DNA of 64,000 nt from Chloroflexota bacterium (GTDB lineage: Bacteria; Chloroflexota; Anaerolineae; Anaerolineales; Villigracilaceae), in contig JAIOAU010000015.1 of NCBI GenBank assembly GCA_019873655.1, positions 1-64,000 of the forward strand, read 5' to 3'. A program made the position numbers and the translations under genes. Of the stretch, positions 52,866-61,627 are shown one piece after another; positions within the stretch are counted from its first letter, which is position 1, and every line of letters begins with the position of its first letter. Below the pieces are notes generated by a model. That model was not told the DNA's origin. It worked only from the letters and a program-made list of their open reading frames with translations, and searched no databases.

Positions 52866-55800
52866 TCAGCGAGTCGGCGTGGGCGTGCGCGTGGGGGTCA
52901 GGATGGACTCCGGCGACATATCCCAGCGCAGCAGCCCCCACCACACGACCGTCCCGTCTCCCAGCCCCCCGGCCAGCCACCAGCCATCCGGCGAAAAGGC
53001 GACCGTGAACACCCTGGCGTCGGCCTCGCCGGTCAACTCGGCCATCGCATTCGGACCCGCCCAACTCCAGTCGGCGGCGGCAGGCAGCGTCCGGAGCAAT
53101 CGCCCGTCCTCCACCCGCCAAATGCGCACCGTCTCGTCGAAGGAAGCCGAAGCCAGCAGAGAACCATCCGGGGAGAACGAGATCGACCAGACCTTGTCCG
53201 TGTGGCCGCTCAAGGTATGAACCAGCGTCTCGTCCTCTATCCGGTAGAGGCGGATGACACCATCCCAGCCGGCGCGCGCTACATGGGTGTTATCGGGCGA
53301 GAAGGCAACCACCGCCGCATACGCTCCGATGCCGCCAATCTGATGGGTCATCTCCCACGTCTGGGTATCCCAGATGCGGATGTAACCGTCGCCGCATCCT
53401 GCTCCGAGCATCGTCCCATCGGGCGAGAATGCCACGTTCCAGACATAATCGGGCAAGGCCGGCAGAGTGCGTAGCACCTGCCAGGTTTCAGTGCTCCAAA
53501 CCTTGACCGTTCGGTCGGCCGAACCGGTCGCCAGGAGAGAACCGTCTGGAGAGAAAGCCACGCTCCAGATCGAATTGTCGTGATCGGTCAACAATCGTCG
53601 CTGCTCGCCGGTCGCCACATCCCAGATGCGCACGGTGGCGTCGTCCGCGCCGGAGGCCAGCAAAGAACCATCCGGCGAGAATGCCACGCTTTCCACCGAA
53701 GACCAGTGACCGAGCATATAGTGCAACGGATAACCATCGCTCGTCCGCCAGATGCGCACCGCCCCATCGGCTGAACCTGTCGCCAGCAGCGAGCCGTCGC
53801 GCGAAAAGGACATCCCCAGCACGATCCCAATACTGCCAGGAGGAAACTGGCGAACAACCCTGCCCCGGGGCACCCAGGAAAGAATCTTCCCATCGTCTCC
53901 CGCGGACAAGAGCAGCGACTCCCGAGGATGAAAGACAACGTCCATCACCCGGCCGGTATGGGCGCCCAAAATCTGCATGAACTCCCAGCCTTCCACCTTC
54001 CACAACCGCAGGGTGTTATCGGCGGAACCGGAAGCCAGCAGCAAACTATCGTGCGAGAAGGCCAGACTGCGCACCGCCCCTGTGTGTCCGCTCAAGGTCC
54101 CGGCCAGGCTCCAGTCCGAGGTCTGCCAGACCGCAATTGTCCCCTCAGCCGAACCTACAGCCATCCAATTGCCGTTGGGAGAAAAGGCAAGACTCAACCA
54201 CTCGCCCGAGGCGCCCGCCGGCGAAGGCATGGACTGCCAATCCGAGACCGCCCAGAGAGATAAGCGGCCGTCGGCCGAGGCGGCCGCCAGATGCGCCCCA
54301 TCGGGCGAGAAAGCAACCGCGTTCACTGTCCATCCCCCGCCGGAAAGCGTCTGCGCCAGGCTGCCATCCTCGACGCGCCAGATGCGGACCTCGCCGCTGC
54401 CCGTCCCGGCTGCCAGCAGAGCGCCATCGGGCGAGAACGCCACCGACTCCACCGATTCGGCCTCCCCGCTCAACGTCAGCAGAAGCCGGCCCGTCGCCGT
54501 CTGCCACACGCGCACCGTCCCATCCCGCGCCGCAGAGGCCAACCGCGACCCATCGGGCGAATACGCCAGGTCGGTTACCAGGGCCGTATGCCCTTCGAGA
54601 AGCCGCTCCCGCCGCCAGTCGCGCGTCCGCCGGATGGCAATCGTATAATCGCTGCGGGCGTCGGCAAAATACTCGCCGCCCGGCGCAAACGCCAATGCGC
54701 CGCCGCCCGTACACTCCCCAGCCATCCAATATTTCATCCCCCAATCGCCAAGGCGAATCTGGTGCAAAATATACATTCCGTCCACGTATACATCTGCCAT
54801 CATCATCGTCTCTGACACAGGCCGAGACCAATAGTCGTTATAATAATCAAAAAGAGAATTCCGAAACGGCTCTGAAAACGCCGCTACCTTCGTCCAATCG
54901 TTCACTCTCAAATAAGTCATTCCATCCTGGCTATAATACAAAAAGTAATCTCCGTCCGGCGTGAAACCAATCGGGAACAGATAGCGGCGCTGCCCGGCAG
55001 GAGGCGCTTCGATATGGTGAACAAGTTGCCGGTCGGCGGTGCTCCAGATGTTGATCTCGCCATTTCTTCCCATGAAAGCCAGCAAAGAACCATCTGGAGA
55101 AAAGACTCCATTCTGCCCTACGGTGGCGGGGTTTTCCCAGAGAGGATATTCGCTGCCATCCGCCACCCGCCAGGACCGAATCCCTTCCTCCAGAACGAGA
55201 AAAATCGTCGTCCCATCCGGGGAAAAAGCAAAATTGGTTCCCGAGGCGTTAGTCTCATATCGAATATCCTGAATTAATTGCCAATCGGTAGTGCGCCAGA
55301 TATATAGGTGCTTCGAATCTCCTCTGGCCGTAGCGAGGAGAGACCCATCTGGAGAGAAAGTATAGATCAGGCGAGATTCGGAAATAGTATGCACCAATTG
55401 CCAATCGCTCGTCCGCCAAATAGATAATGTTGAATCGCGATAGGAATAAGAGGCAAAGAAACGGCCATCTGGAGAAAATTCCGCCTCATCACAATCCGAA
55501 TTCGCCAGCGTTGTAATCAGTCGCCCATCTTCGATCCGCCAAATTTGTACATTATCATCAAGCGCGGATGGCCTACGGCATGATACAAGCAGTTGACCAT
55601 CGGGGGATATGGATCTTAACCATGCTGTATTGAAATAAGGGATCACCCCCCATGAAGTGCGCAAACGTTCCAGATTGCCCACGCTCTCCGGCGAAATGAG
55701 GGGCGGCGTCGGCGTCGGCGTCAGGGTGGGCGTTGGCGTCAGGGTGGGCGTCGGGGTGATGGTGGGCAAAGGCGTGGGCGTGCGCGAGGCCGTCGGGGCG

Positions 55801-55910
55801 GCCGTTCGGTCAACGGCGGCAGGCGCGGCCTCCGGTTGACAGGCGCTCCCCGTTGCCGCCAGAATCACGAACAAGATGACGATGACGCGCAAGTGAGAAA
55901 AACGAAGCAT
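52866..55910 (-). CDS. WD40-repeat lipoprotein
   Basis: 1014 residues. Signal with Cys in ATGSAC (an imperfect lipobox), a Thr/Pro tether encoded by a GGCGTC-type repeat (55690-55800), then about fourteen WD40 repeats of the form SPDGSLLASGSxDxTVRIW to the C terminus, enough for two beta-propellers. Repeats in the C-terminal half are closely alike, the N-terminal ones diverged. WD40 propellers are scaffolds for protein or ligand contacts; this one is exported. ATG 55910 follows GGAGG by 6 bases. Confidence 0.92.
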   Translation of the reverse strand: MLRFSHLRVIVILFVILAATGSACQPEAAPAAVDRTAAPTASRTPTPLPTITPTPTLTPTPTLTPTPTPPLISPESVGNLERLRTSWGVIPYFNTAWLRSISPDGQLLVSCRRPSALDDNVQIWRIEDGRLITTLANSDCDEAEFSPDGRFFASYSYRDSTLSIWRTSDWQLVHTISESRLIYTFSPDGSLLATARGDSKHLYIWRTTDWQLIQDIRYETNASGTNFAFSPDGTTIFLVLEEGIRSWRVADGSEYPLWENPATVGQNGVFSPDGSLLAFMGRNGEINIWSTADRQLVHHIEAPPAGQRRYLFPIGFTPDGDYFLYYSQDGMTYLRVNDWTKVAAFSEPFRNSLFDYYNDYWSRPVSETMMMADVYVDGMYILHQIRLGDWGMKYWMAGECTGGGALAFAPGGEYFADARSDYTIAIRRTRDWRRERLLEGHTALVTDLAYSPDGSRLASAARDGTVRVWQTATGRLLLTLSGEAESVESVAFSPDGALLAAGTGSGEVRIWRVEDGSLAQTLSGGGWTVNAVAFSPDGAHLAAASADGRLSLWAVSDWQSMPSPAGASGEWLSLAFSPNGNWMAVGSAEGTIAVWQTSDWSLAGTLSGHTGAVRSLAFSHDSLLLASGSADNTLRLWKVEGWEFMQILGAHTGRVMDVVFHPRESLLLSAGDDGKILSWVPRGRVVRQFPPGSIGIVLGMSFSRDGSLLATGSADGAVRIWRTSDGYPLHYMLGHWSSVESVAFSPDGSLLASGADDATVRIWDVATGEQRRLLTDHDNSIWSVAFSPDGSLLATGSADRTVKVWSTETWQVLRTLPALPDYVWNVAFSPDGTMLGAGCGDGYIRIWDTQTWEMTHQIGGIGAYAAVVAFSPDNTHVARAGWDGVIRLYRIEDETLVHTLSGHTDKVWSISFSPDGSLLASASFDETVRIWRVEDGRLLRTLPAAADWSWAGPNAMAELTGEADARVFTVAFSPDGWWLAGGLGDGTVVWWGLLRWDMSPESILTPTRTPTPTR

Positions 55911-55981
55911 GAAAACCTCCCCATTTCTCAGAAGTGTTGTCTGCACCAGAAATTATAACCGCTTCTCCCCCTTCCGCCAAC

Positions 55982-56020
55982 AAAAAAGACAGGGGCCCGC
56001 CCACAGGCCAGGACCCTGTC
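55982..56020 (-). terminator. Rho-independent terminator of the 56043 gene
   Basis: GACAGGG / CCCTGTC outer arms with further GC pairing inside, followed by TTTTTTG on the minus strand. Confidence 0.85.
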
Positions 56021-56042
56021 CCTTCGATGAGCCATCAGCCGG

Positions 56043-56747
56043 TCAAGGCTGGGGAGTACCGCTTCCGGCAGGGTGGATGACGATCCCCTGCGCCGCCCAC
56101 TCGGTCGTGGTGACGTCGCGCCGGGCGATGACCGTCACGCGCGCCCCCGCCCGCAAGCTGTCCGCCCGATCGGCGGGCAAAATGCGCGTCTCCTGGCTCA
56201 AGCGGTACGTGTAGGTCTGCCCCGCCGCGTCGGCAATCGTGAGGCTCACGCCGGGCTGATAATCGGTGACCACGCCGACGCGGTGCGTCTGCGTCGGCCG
56301 GCCGGGGACGACCTGGACAGCGCGGGCGGTCAGGACGCCGTCCTCGCCCCGCACAGCCTGAATCTGAACCTGTAAACCGGGCTGCAGATTGGCGGCCGTC
56401 GCCTCGCCGCTCAGGGTCGGGACGCGGATGCGGGTCTCGGCGGTCAGGGCAACCGTAACGGTCGAGCCGTCCTCCGCCGTCACGGTCAGGCTGGCGGCGT
56501 CGGCCGAGACGACGACGCCCTTGAAATTGACGCGTTCCCCCTGGACGTTTCCGCTCCCCTGGCCCTGACCGTTGCCGCCTCCCTGCGTGGCGCGCCGCTC
56601 GGCGTTCTCGGTGGCCCGCGCCGCGGGCGTCCGGTCGGGCGTGCGGCGGTACAGCGAGTCGTCCGCCGGGCTGGCCAGGACCTGCGTGGCCGCCAGCGAG
56701 ACGATGAACAGCACCCCCAACACGACAAGAATCCAATTCTTCTTCAT
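56043..56747 (-). CDS. Secreted DUF5666-like protein
   Basis: 234 residues with a signal peptide (MKKNWILVVLGVLFIVSLAATQVLA). An Arg/Gly/Gln-rich stretch (about 35-70) is followed by two OB-like beta modules: VNFKGVVVSADAASLTVTAEDG and VGVVTDYQPGVSLTIADAAG. This resembles DUF5666 proteins. GGAGG precedes the ATG at 56747 by 5 bases. Confidence 0.85.
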   Translation of the reverse strand: MKKNWILVVLGVLFIVSLAATQVLASPADDSLYRRTPDRTPAARATENAERRATQGGGNGQGQGSGNVQGERVNFKGVVVSADAASLTVTAEDGSTVTVALTAETRIRVPTLSGEATAANLQPGLQVQIQAVRGEDGVLTARAVQVVPGRPTQTHRVGVVTDYQPGVSLTIADAAGQTYTYRLSQETRILPADRADSLRAGARVTVIARRDVTTTEWAAQGIVIHPAGSGTPQP

Positions 56748-56756
56748 CACAACCTC

Positions 56757-57128
56757 CTACGGTTCATAGATAACGGTCAAAACGAACTCGATGACATTGC
56801 CCTCGTAATCGCTGACGACGATTCCAAGCGCATTCGGCCCTTCCAGCAGCGGGACCGATATTTCGAAGGGCTGGCCGCCGTCCAGCAGGTAAATCTCCTC
56901 GTTGACGCTCAGGACGGCGTCCACGTTCACCGCGCCGCGCAAGATCGCCTGCGGCTCGGTCGTCACCGCGCCGTCGGCGGGCGAATCGAGGCGGAAGACC
57001 AGCCCGCCGCTGGTAAAACGGAGGGGCGTCGCCCCTCCTGTTGCCGGTAAAGGTTCTGCCGTCTCGGTCGGCGCGCAGGCCGCCAGCAGAGAGAGCAGAA
57101 CGAGAACGGATACAAGATACACTTTCAT
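56757..57128 (-). CDS. Small lipoprotein
   Basis: 123 residues. Lipobox LLAAC near residue 18; the mature part is one beta-sandwich (VFRLDSPADGAVTTEPQAIL, LEGPNALGIVVSDYEGN) similar to Big/Ig-like glucodextranase-N domains. Likely cotranscribed with the 56043 gene, 9 bases away. A TTG start at 57155 would add nine residues. Confidence 0.8.
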   Translation of the reverse strand: MKVYLVSVLVLLSLLAACAPTETAEPLPATGGATPLRFTSGGLVFRLDSPADGAVTTEPQAILRGAVNVDAVLSVNEEIYLLDGGQPFEISVPLLEGPNALGIVVSDYEGNVIEFVLTVIYEP

Positions 57129-57166
57129 TTTCCGTTTTTTCTCCGCCAATTTCAATCCCCTGAAGG

Positions 57167-58030
57167 TTAGAGCGTACTCTCGCCATGCGCTAGGACATAG
57201 AAACTGCGCCCTTGATCATAGACGAAATCGGTCACCAGGTAACCGGCCGCGAAGGCGCGCTCGAAGACTTCGCGGGTGTAGAAGCGCCAGTCGCGTGCCA
57301 GGGCCAGATCGGAGCGCCGAATCGCCTCGAAGTTACTGGGAATTTCGACCAGCAGGATGACCCCTTCGGGGCGGGGCGGCTCGTCGGTGGGATGCAGGCT
57401 GCCGGTCGAATCGGGACGCGCCTCCAGCAGAGACGGCCGGGCGGCCAGATACTGGTCGAGGGTCAGCGCCGGACGCGCCCGCCGGCTCAAACGGCGCTCG
57501 ACCCGCCGGCTGTTCACCCACCAATCCACCTGGAAACGGTCCGACGGCAGACCGGCGTTCAGGCCGTCGCGCATCTCGCCGTACTCGCTGCGCCGATAGG
57601 TGTTGCAGACCGCCCCCAGCCGGGCGATATTGAGATGGGCGTTGCGGCTGAGCAACGGATCATACGTCCAGGTGATGCGGTCGATTCCCTGGTGACGCAC
57701 CAACTGCCACTGGGCGCGCTTGAGCGCGAAGCCCAGGCCGCGGTTGCGCCAATCGGGATGCACGCCGAGCATGTGCGAGCAATGCTTGAGACGCGGCCCG
57801 TCGGGCGTCTCATAGAAGCCGGGGAAGCCGAAGACAAACCCGACCAGTTCCGCGCCGGCAAACGCCCCCAACACCAGCCCGCCGTTGTGGGCGGCGGTCA
57901 GCAGCAAATGCGAGGGGACGACGTCCGTCTCCGAGCCCGGCCAGACCAGGCGCTGCAGCCCCTCGACCAGACGCATCTCCTCGGGCGTTTCAATCAGGCG
58001 GATGATCCAATCACTGCGCTTTGGGTCCAT
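57167..58030 (-). CDS. GNAT-family acetyltransferase
   Basis: 287 residues. The first half is a GNAT fold with acetyl-CoA-binding HPDWRNRGLGFALKRAQW (R/QxxGxG/A form), and the whole resembles a predicted COG3375-type GNAT protein. The second half adds a partner fold of unknown role (FEAIRRSDLALARDWRFYTREVF). Substrate unknown. Confidence 0.85.
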   Translation of the reverse strand: MDPKRSDWIIRLIETPEEMRLVEGLQRLVWPGSETDVVPSHLLLTAAHNGGLVLGAFAGAELVGFVFGFPGFYETPDGPRLKHCSHMLGVHPDWRNRGLGFALKRAQWQLVRHQGIDRITWTYDPLLSRNAHLNIARLGAVCNTYRRSEYGEMRDGLNAGLPSDRFQVDWWVNSRRVERRLSRRARPALTLDQYLAARPSLLEARPDSTGSLHPTDEPPRPEGVILLVEIPSNFEAIRRSDLALARDWRFYTREVFERAFAAGYLVTDFVYDQGRSFYVLAHGESTL

Positions 58031-58053
58031 AGTCGCTCGCTAAAGAACGAACT

Positions 58054-58190
58054 GATTCAACCTTTCTGCTGCAAAGATTGCCTGGAAGGTAAAGGCATCG
58101 AATTGCGCGAATTCTCCAAATCTTTCGTAAAATTCGTGTCATTCGATGCTGAAGAGCAGCAACGCGCCAGCCGCAGCAAAAGGTTGAATC
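58054..58190. repeat. Palindromic element with nested inverted repeats
   Basis: Outer arms: GATTCAACCTTTCTGCTGC (58054-58072) and GCAGCAAAAGGTTGAATC (58173-58190), complementary except for one extra base. Inner arms: GCATCGAAT (58093-58101) and ATTCGATGC (58141-58149), perfect. The centre holds ATTCG microrepeats. The rest of the 225-base gap (58031-58255) shows only the hairpin listed next. No ORF is inside. Confidence 0.7.
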
Positions 58191-58226
58191 ACCTCAACCA
58201 AAAAATCAACCTGAACGGCGTTCGAT

Positions 58227-58250
58227 GCCGGCGTTTCCTGCAAACGCGGC
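58227..58250 (-). terminator. Terminator-like hairpin after the epimerase gene
   Basis: GCCGGCGTTT / AAACGCGGC arms with one bulge and a 5-base loop, 6 bases past the epimerase stop. A TTTTTT run appears about 20 bases further on. Confidence 0.5.
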
Positions 58251-58255
58251 TACCT

Positions 58256-59194
58256 CTAGGGCCGCCGCCGGAACAAACCCTTGAAATACTCCCGGCCCCA
58301 ATGCACCCCGCGCAAATGTTCCAGGCGGGAGGCGAAACGGGCGGGCATCAGCCCAAACAGGCGCGGCAAACTGTCCACCGGGCAGGTGCGGTTGACGGCG
58401 AAATAGTCCAGCCAGAAGACCGAGGCCGGATACCCCGGAAAGATCGATTCGAGCAGAATCATCAGCGAGCGCATGAGCGGAAGCGGCCAACTGACCAACA
58501 GGCGCGGCGCGCCGATCACGCGGCCAATCGTCTCGAAGACCTCCCGCACGCTCAGGTACTCGCTGCCACCCACTTCATAGGTCTGGTTGACTGTCTTCGG
58601 GTCGTCAAGCGCCCAGACCATGCAGGTGACCAGGTCTTCCACCCACAACGGCTGGACCAGGCTCTTGCCGCCTCCCGGCAGAGGCAGAAAGCCCGGCGCG
58701 GCGGCCATCAACTTGGCAATGCCGGTCGTGAAGTTGTCCTGCAGTCCAAAGAGCATCGAGGCGCGCAGCACCGTGTAGGGGACGCCGCTCTTGCGCACGA
58801 ACTCTTCGGCGATGCCTTTGGCCTTGAGAACCGGATAGGCCGAGGCGCGGTCGGCGTCCAGGTGGCTGAGGTAGAAGAACCGTTCGACGCCGGCCTCGGC
58901 CGCCGCCTGGGTCAGGTTGCGCGTCCCGGCAACGTCCACCGTCTGCAAGTTGGCGCGCGCCCCCTCGCCCTCCTCGCCCGCCAGGTGATAGACCACCTCC
59001 ACGCCGCGCAGCGCCGCCTGCAAGCCGCGCACATCGCCCAGGCTGGTCACCGCCACCTCGACCGGCACCCCGCTGGGCAGTTTGGGCGAGCGCGGCGACG
59101 GCCGCAGCAGCAATCGCACCCGCTGACCGGCCTCCACCAGTTGCCGGGCCAGGACGCGGCCGATGAACCCTGTGCCGCCAGTCAAAAGAATCAC
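58256..59194 (-). CDS. NAD-dependent epimerase/dehydratase family protein
   Basis: 312 residues with a GTG start. Rossmann motif ILLTGGTGFIGRVLARQL at the start, then the atypical-SDR pattern of complex I NDUFA9-like or NAD(P)-binding proteins (YHLAGEEGEG, FFYLSHLDA, YTVLRASMLFG). No YxxxK triad: the position reads YPVLKAKG, so catalysis is uncertain. Function unknown; quinone-biosynthesis or oxidoreductase roles are common for relatives. Confidence 0.9.
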   Translation of the reverse strand: MILLTGGTGFIGRVLARQLVEAGQRVRLLLRPSPRSPKLPSGVPVEVAVTSLGDVRGLQAALRGVEVVYHLAGEEGEGARANLQTVDVAGTRNLTQAAAEAGVERFFYLSHLDADRASAYPVLKAKGIAEEFVRKSGVPYTVLRASMLFGLQDNFTTGIAKLMAAAPGFLPLPGGGKSLVQPLWVEDLVTCMVWALDDPKTVNQTYEVGGSEYLSVREVFETIGRVIGAPRLLVSWPLPLMRSLMILLESIFPGYPASVFWLDYFAVNRTCPVDSLPRLFGLMPARFASRLEHLRGVHWGREYFKGLFRRRP

Positions 59195-59201
59195 GAGACC
59201 G

Positions 59202-59207
59202 ATTATA
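59202..59207 (-). promoter_or_regulatory. -10 for a leaderless epimerase mRNA
   Basis: TATAAT on the minus strand ends 7 bases before the GTG start at 59194. Confidence 0.55.
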
Positions 59208-59257
59208 CTTTGAATGAATCGGGTTTAGAATCACCTCATGCAAAGGAACTCCCCCCT

Positions 59258-61627
59258 ATGAAAACTTTCTTGCACGGAAACTGGCGCTACACCACCGAGG
59301 ACAGCCCCGACTTCGCCCACCCCGGCCACGACGACTCGGCCTGGGCGCAGATGAGTTTGCCGGCCAACTGGTTCCTGGCCGGCCTCGACCATCACGGCGT
59401 GGTCTGGTTCCGCCGCGCCTTCGATTACCAGCCCGGGCGCGGCCAGTTCGTCCGCCTGCGCTTCGACGGCGTGGACTACTTCGCCGAGGTCTACCTGAAC
59501 GGCGTCCTGCTCGGCCGCCACAGCGGGTACTTTGACCCCTTTTCGTTCGATGTGACCGGCGTGCTGGTCCCCGGCCGCAATCTGCTGGCTGTGCGGGTCG
59601 ACTCGCCCTATGAAAAGCCCGGCCTGGACGGCTGGCATCTGCGCAAGAAACTCATCAAGGGCATCCTCAACCACCACGACTGTCGCCCCGGCGGCGGCTG
59701 GGAGCTGGCCGGACAATCCTACAACACCGGCGGCATCTGGAACCGCGTCTTCCTCGAAGAACACGGCGCGGTCACCATCGAGGCCCTCCTGCTGCGCGCC
59801 GACCTCGAGTCCGATCCGCCCGTCCTGCACGCCGAAGCGCGCGTCGAGAACCGCGGCCCGGCGCATCCCGCCCGCCTGACGCTGCGCTGCGCCCCCGACA
59901 ACTTCCCCGGCCAGGCCTACCAGGCCGAGTTCGACCTCGACCTGCCCGCCGGCCAGAGCGTCCAGCGCGTCTCTCTCCCCGTCCCGGCGGCGGCGCGCTG
60001 GCAGCCCTGGGACCGCGGCTTCCCCCACCTCTACCAGGTCTCGGCCAGCCTGGACGGGGCCGAGGCGCGTTCCCTGTTCGGCTTCCGCTCCGTCCGCATG
60101 GAGCCCGGCTACCGCTTCGTCCTCAACGGCGAACCGTATTTCCTGCGCGGCTCGAACTACATCGCCTCCCAGTGGCTGGCCGAGACGCTCTTCGCCGAGG
60201 CCAACAGCGACCGTCATCCCTTCGGCGGCGGGCCGGGGCTGGAAACCTTCAGCCGCGACGTCCGCCTGGCCAAAGCCTGCAATTTGAACATCCTGCGCGT
60301 CCACGCCCACGTTCTGCCGCCCGAATTCCACGAGGCCTGCGACCGCGCCGGCCTGCTCGTCTGGCAGGATTTCGCCCTCCAGTGGGGCTACTCGGACGAC
60401 CCCGCCTTCCAGGAGGAAGCCGTCCGCCAGATGCGCGCCATGGTGACGATGCTCTACAACCACCCCTCCATCGTCCTCTGGTGCTGTCACAACGAGAGTC
60501 CCTGGGACGCGCCCTGGATGGCCGGCGCTGCAGGCGGCCTCTACGACCCCGCCCACAACCGCGACCTGGACGCCCGCCTGGAGGCCGAAACCCGCGCCCT
60601 CGACCCGACCCGCATCGTCCACCGCAACTCCGGCACCGGCGACGGCCACGCCTATCCCGGCTGGTACTTCAGCGAGTACACTCTCTTCCGCGACCTGCCC
60701 GGCGCGCCGCTGGTCACCGAATACGGCGCCCAGGCCCTGCCCGCCAAAGAGAGCCTCCTGCGCGCCCTCGCCCGCCTCGGCCCCGACGGCGGTTACGCCG
60801 ACCTGATGCGCTTCAAAGCCTTCCTGCGCGCCCGCAGCGCCTACAAGCCCATGCCGAAGCCGCTGCTGAAATTCATGAGCGCCCTCATCAACAACGCTGA
60901 GCGCCTGCCGCTGCTCAAACCGCTGGTCGGCAAGATCAACGCCTGGGGAATGAAAGCCGAAACCTCCCCCTACAAGCGCCTCCCGCCCGAAGACGAGATT
61001 CCGCCCGAATTGCGCTCTGCCTATCAGGTCTGGCAAGCCTGGCGCTTCCACGACTTCCAGCCGCCCGAAACCTTCGAGGAAGGCCGCCTCGACCCCGGCG
61101 ATTCGCTCGACGAGTTCATCGTCAGCAGCCAGGACTATCAGGCCCGCCTGCTCCAGTTCGCCACCGAAACCTACCGCCGCGCCAAAGGCCGGGTCAGCGG
61201 CGTCATCCAGTTCGACTTCACCGACCCCTGGCCGGCCATCACCTGGTCGGTGCTGGATTACTGGCGGCAGCCCAAGGCCGGTTACGCCGCCCTCCAGCGC
61301 GCCATGCAGCCCGTCCTGCCCAGCCTCGACCTGCCCGACTCGATCCGCCCCGGCAAAGGGTTCAGCGCCCCGCTCGTCGTGGTCAACGACCTCAATCAAG
61401 CCTTCCCCTCCGTCGTCTGCGCCTGGCGGTTGGAGAGCGGCGGCCGCACCCTCGCCCAAGACGCCTGGAAGGCCGATCTGCCCGCCAACGCCGTCAAAAA
61501 AGTGCACACCTTCCTCTTCCCGGCCCTGCCGCCCGGCGAATACCGCCTGACCGTCACGGTCGCCGCCGCCGACGGCAAACCGCTGGGCGAGAACCTCTAC
61601 ACCCTCAGACTCTCGGAGGAACCATGA
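59258..61627 (+). CDS. GH2 beta-mannosidase-like glycosidase
   Basis: 789 residues of glycoside hydrolase family 2. N-terminal jelly-roll (LPANWFLAGLDHHGVVWFRR, FDGVDYFAEVYLNGVLLGRH), an Ig-like domain, then a TIM barrel with acid/base Glu in LWCCHNESPWD near residue 412 and nucleophile Glu in LVTEYGAQALP near 490. A C-terminal Ig-like segment ends the protein. No signal peptide, so it probably acts in the cytoplasm on imported beta-glycosides. Overlaps the GH4 gene by ATGA. Confidence 0.92.
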   Translation: MKTFLHGNWRYTTEDSPDFAHPGHDDSAWAQMSLPANWFLAGLDHHGVVWFRRAFDYQPGRGQFVRLRFDGVDYFAEVYLNGVLLGRHSGYFDPFSFDVTGVLVPGRNLLAVRVDSPYEKPGLDGWHLRKKLIKGILNHHDCRPGGGWELAGQSYNTGGIWNRVFLEEHGAVTIEALLLRADLESDPPVLHAEARVENRGPAHPARLTLRCAPDNFPGQAYQAEFDLDLPAGQSVQRVSLPVPAAARWQPWDRGFPHLYQVSASLDGAEARSLFGFRSVRMEPGYRFVLNGEPYFLRGSNYIASQWLAETLFAEANSDRHPFGGGPGLETFSRDVRLAKACNLNILRVHAHVLPPEFHEACDRAGLLVWQDFALQWGYSDDPAFQEEAVRQMRAMVTMLYNHPSIVLWCCHNESPWDAPWMAGAAGGLYDPAHNRDLDARLEAETRALDPTRIVHRNSGTGDGHAYPGWYFSEYTLFRDLPGAPLVTEYGAQALPAKESLLRALARLGPDGGYADLMRFKAFLRARSAYKPMPKPLLKFMSALINNAERLPLLKPLVGKINAWGMKAETSPYKRLPPEDEIPPELRSAYQVWQAWRFHDFQPPETFEEGRLDPGDSLDEFIVSSQDYQARLLQFATETYRRAKGRVSGVIQFDFTDPWPAITWSVLDYWRQPKAGYAALQRAMQPVLPSLDLPDSIRPGKGFSAPLVVVNDLNQAFPSVVCAWRLESGGRTLAQDAWKADLPANAVKKVHTFLFPALPPGEYRLTVTVAAADGKPLGENLYTLRLSEEP

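Noticed and set aside
55690-55800. GC-rich tandem repeat as a noncoding satellite
   Set aside because: It is the codon-level repeat for the Thr/Pro tether of the WD40 lipoprotein.
57212-61627. Very long plus-strand open frame of 1471 codons
   Set aside because: Only the part from 59258 on (GH2) shows protein-family motifs; the front part is the antisense of the GNAT and epimerase genes and is kept open by GC-rich codon use.
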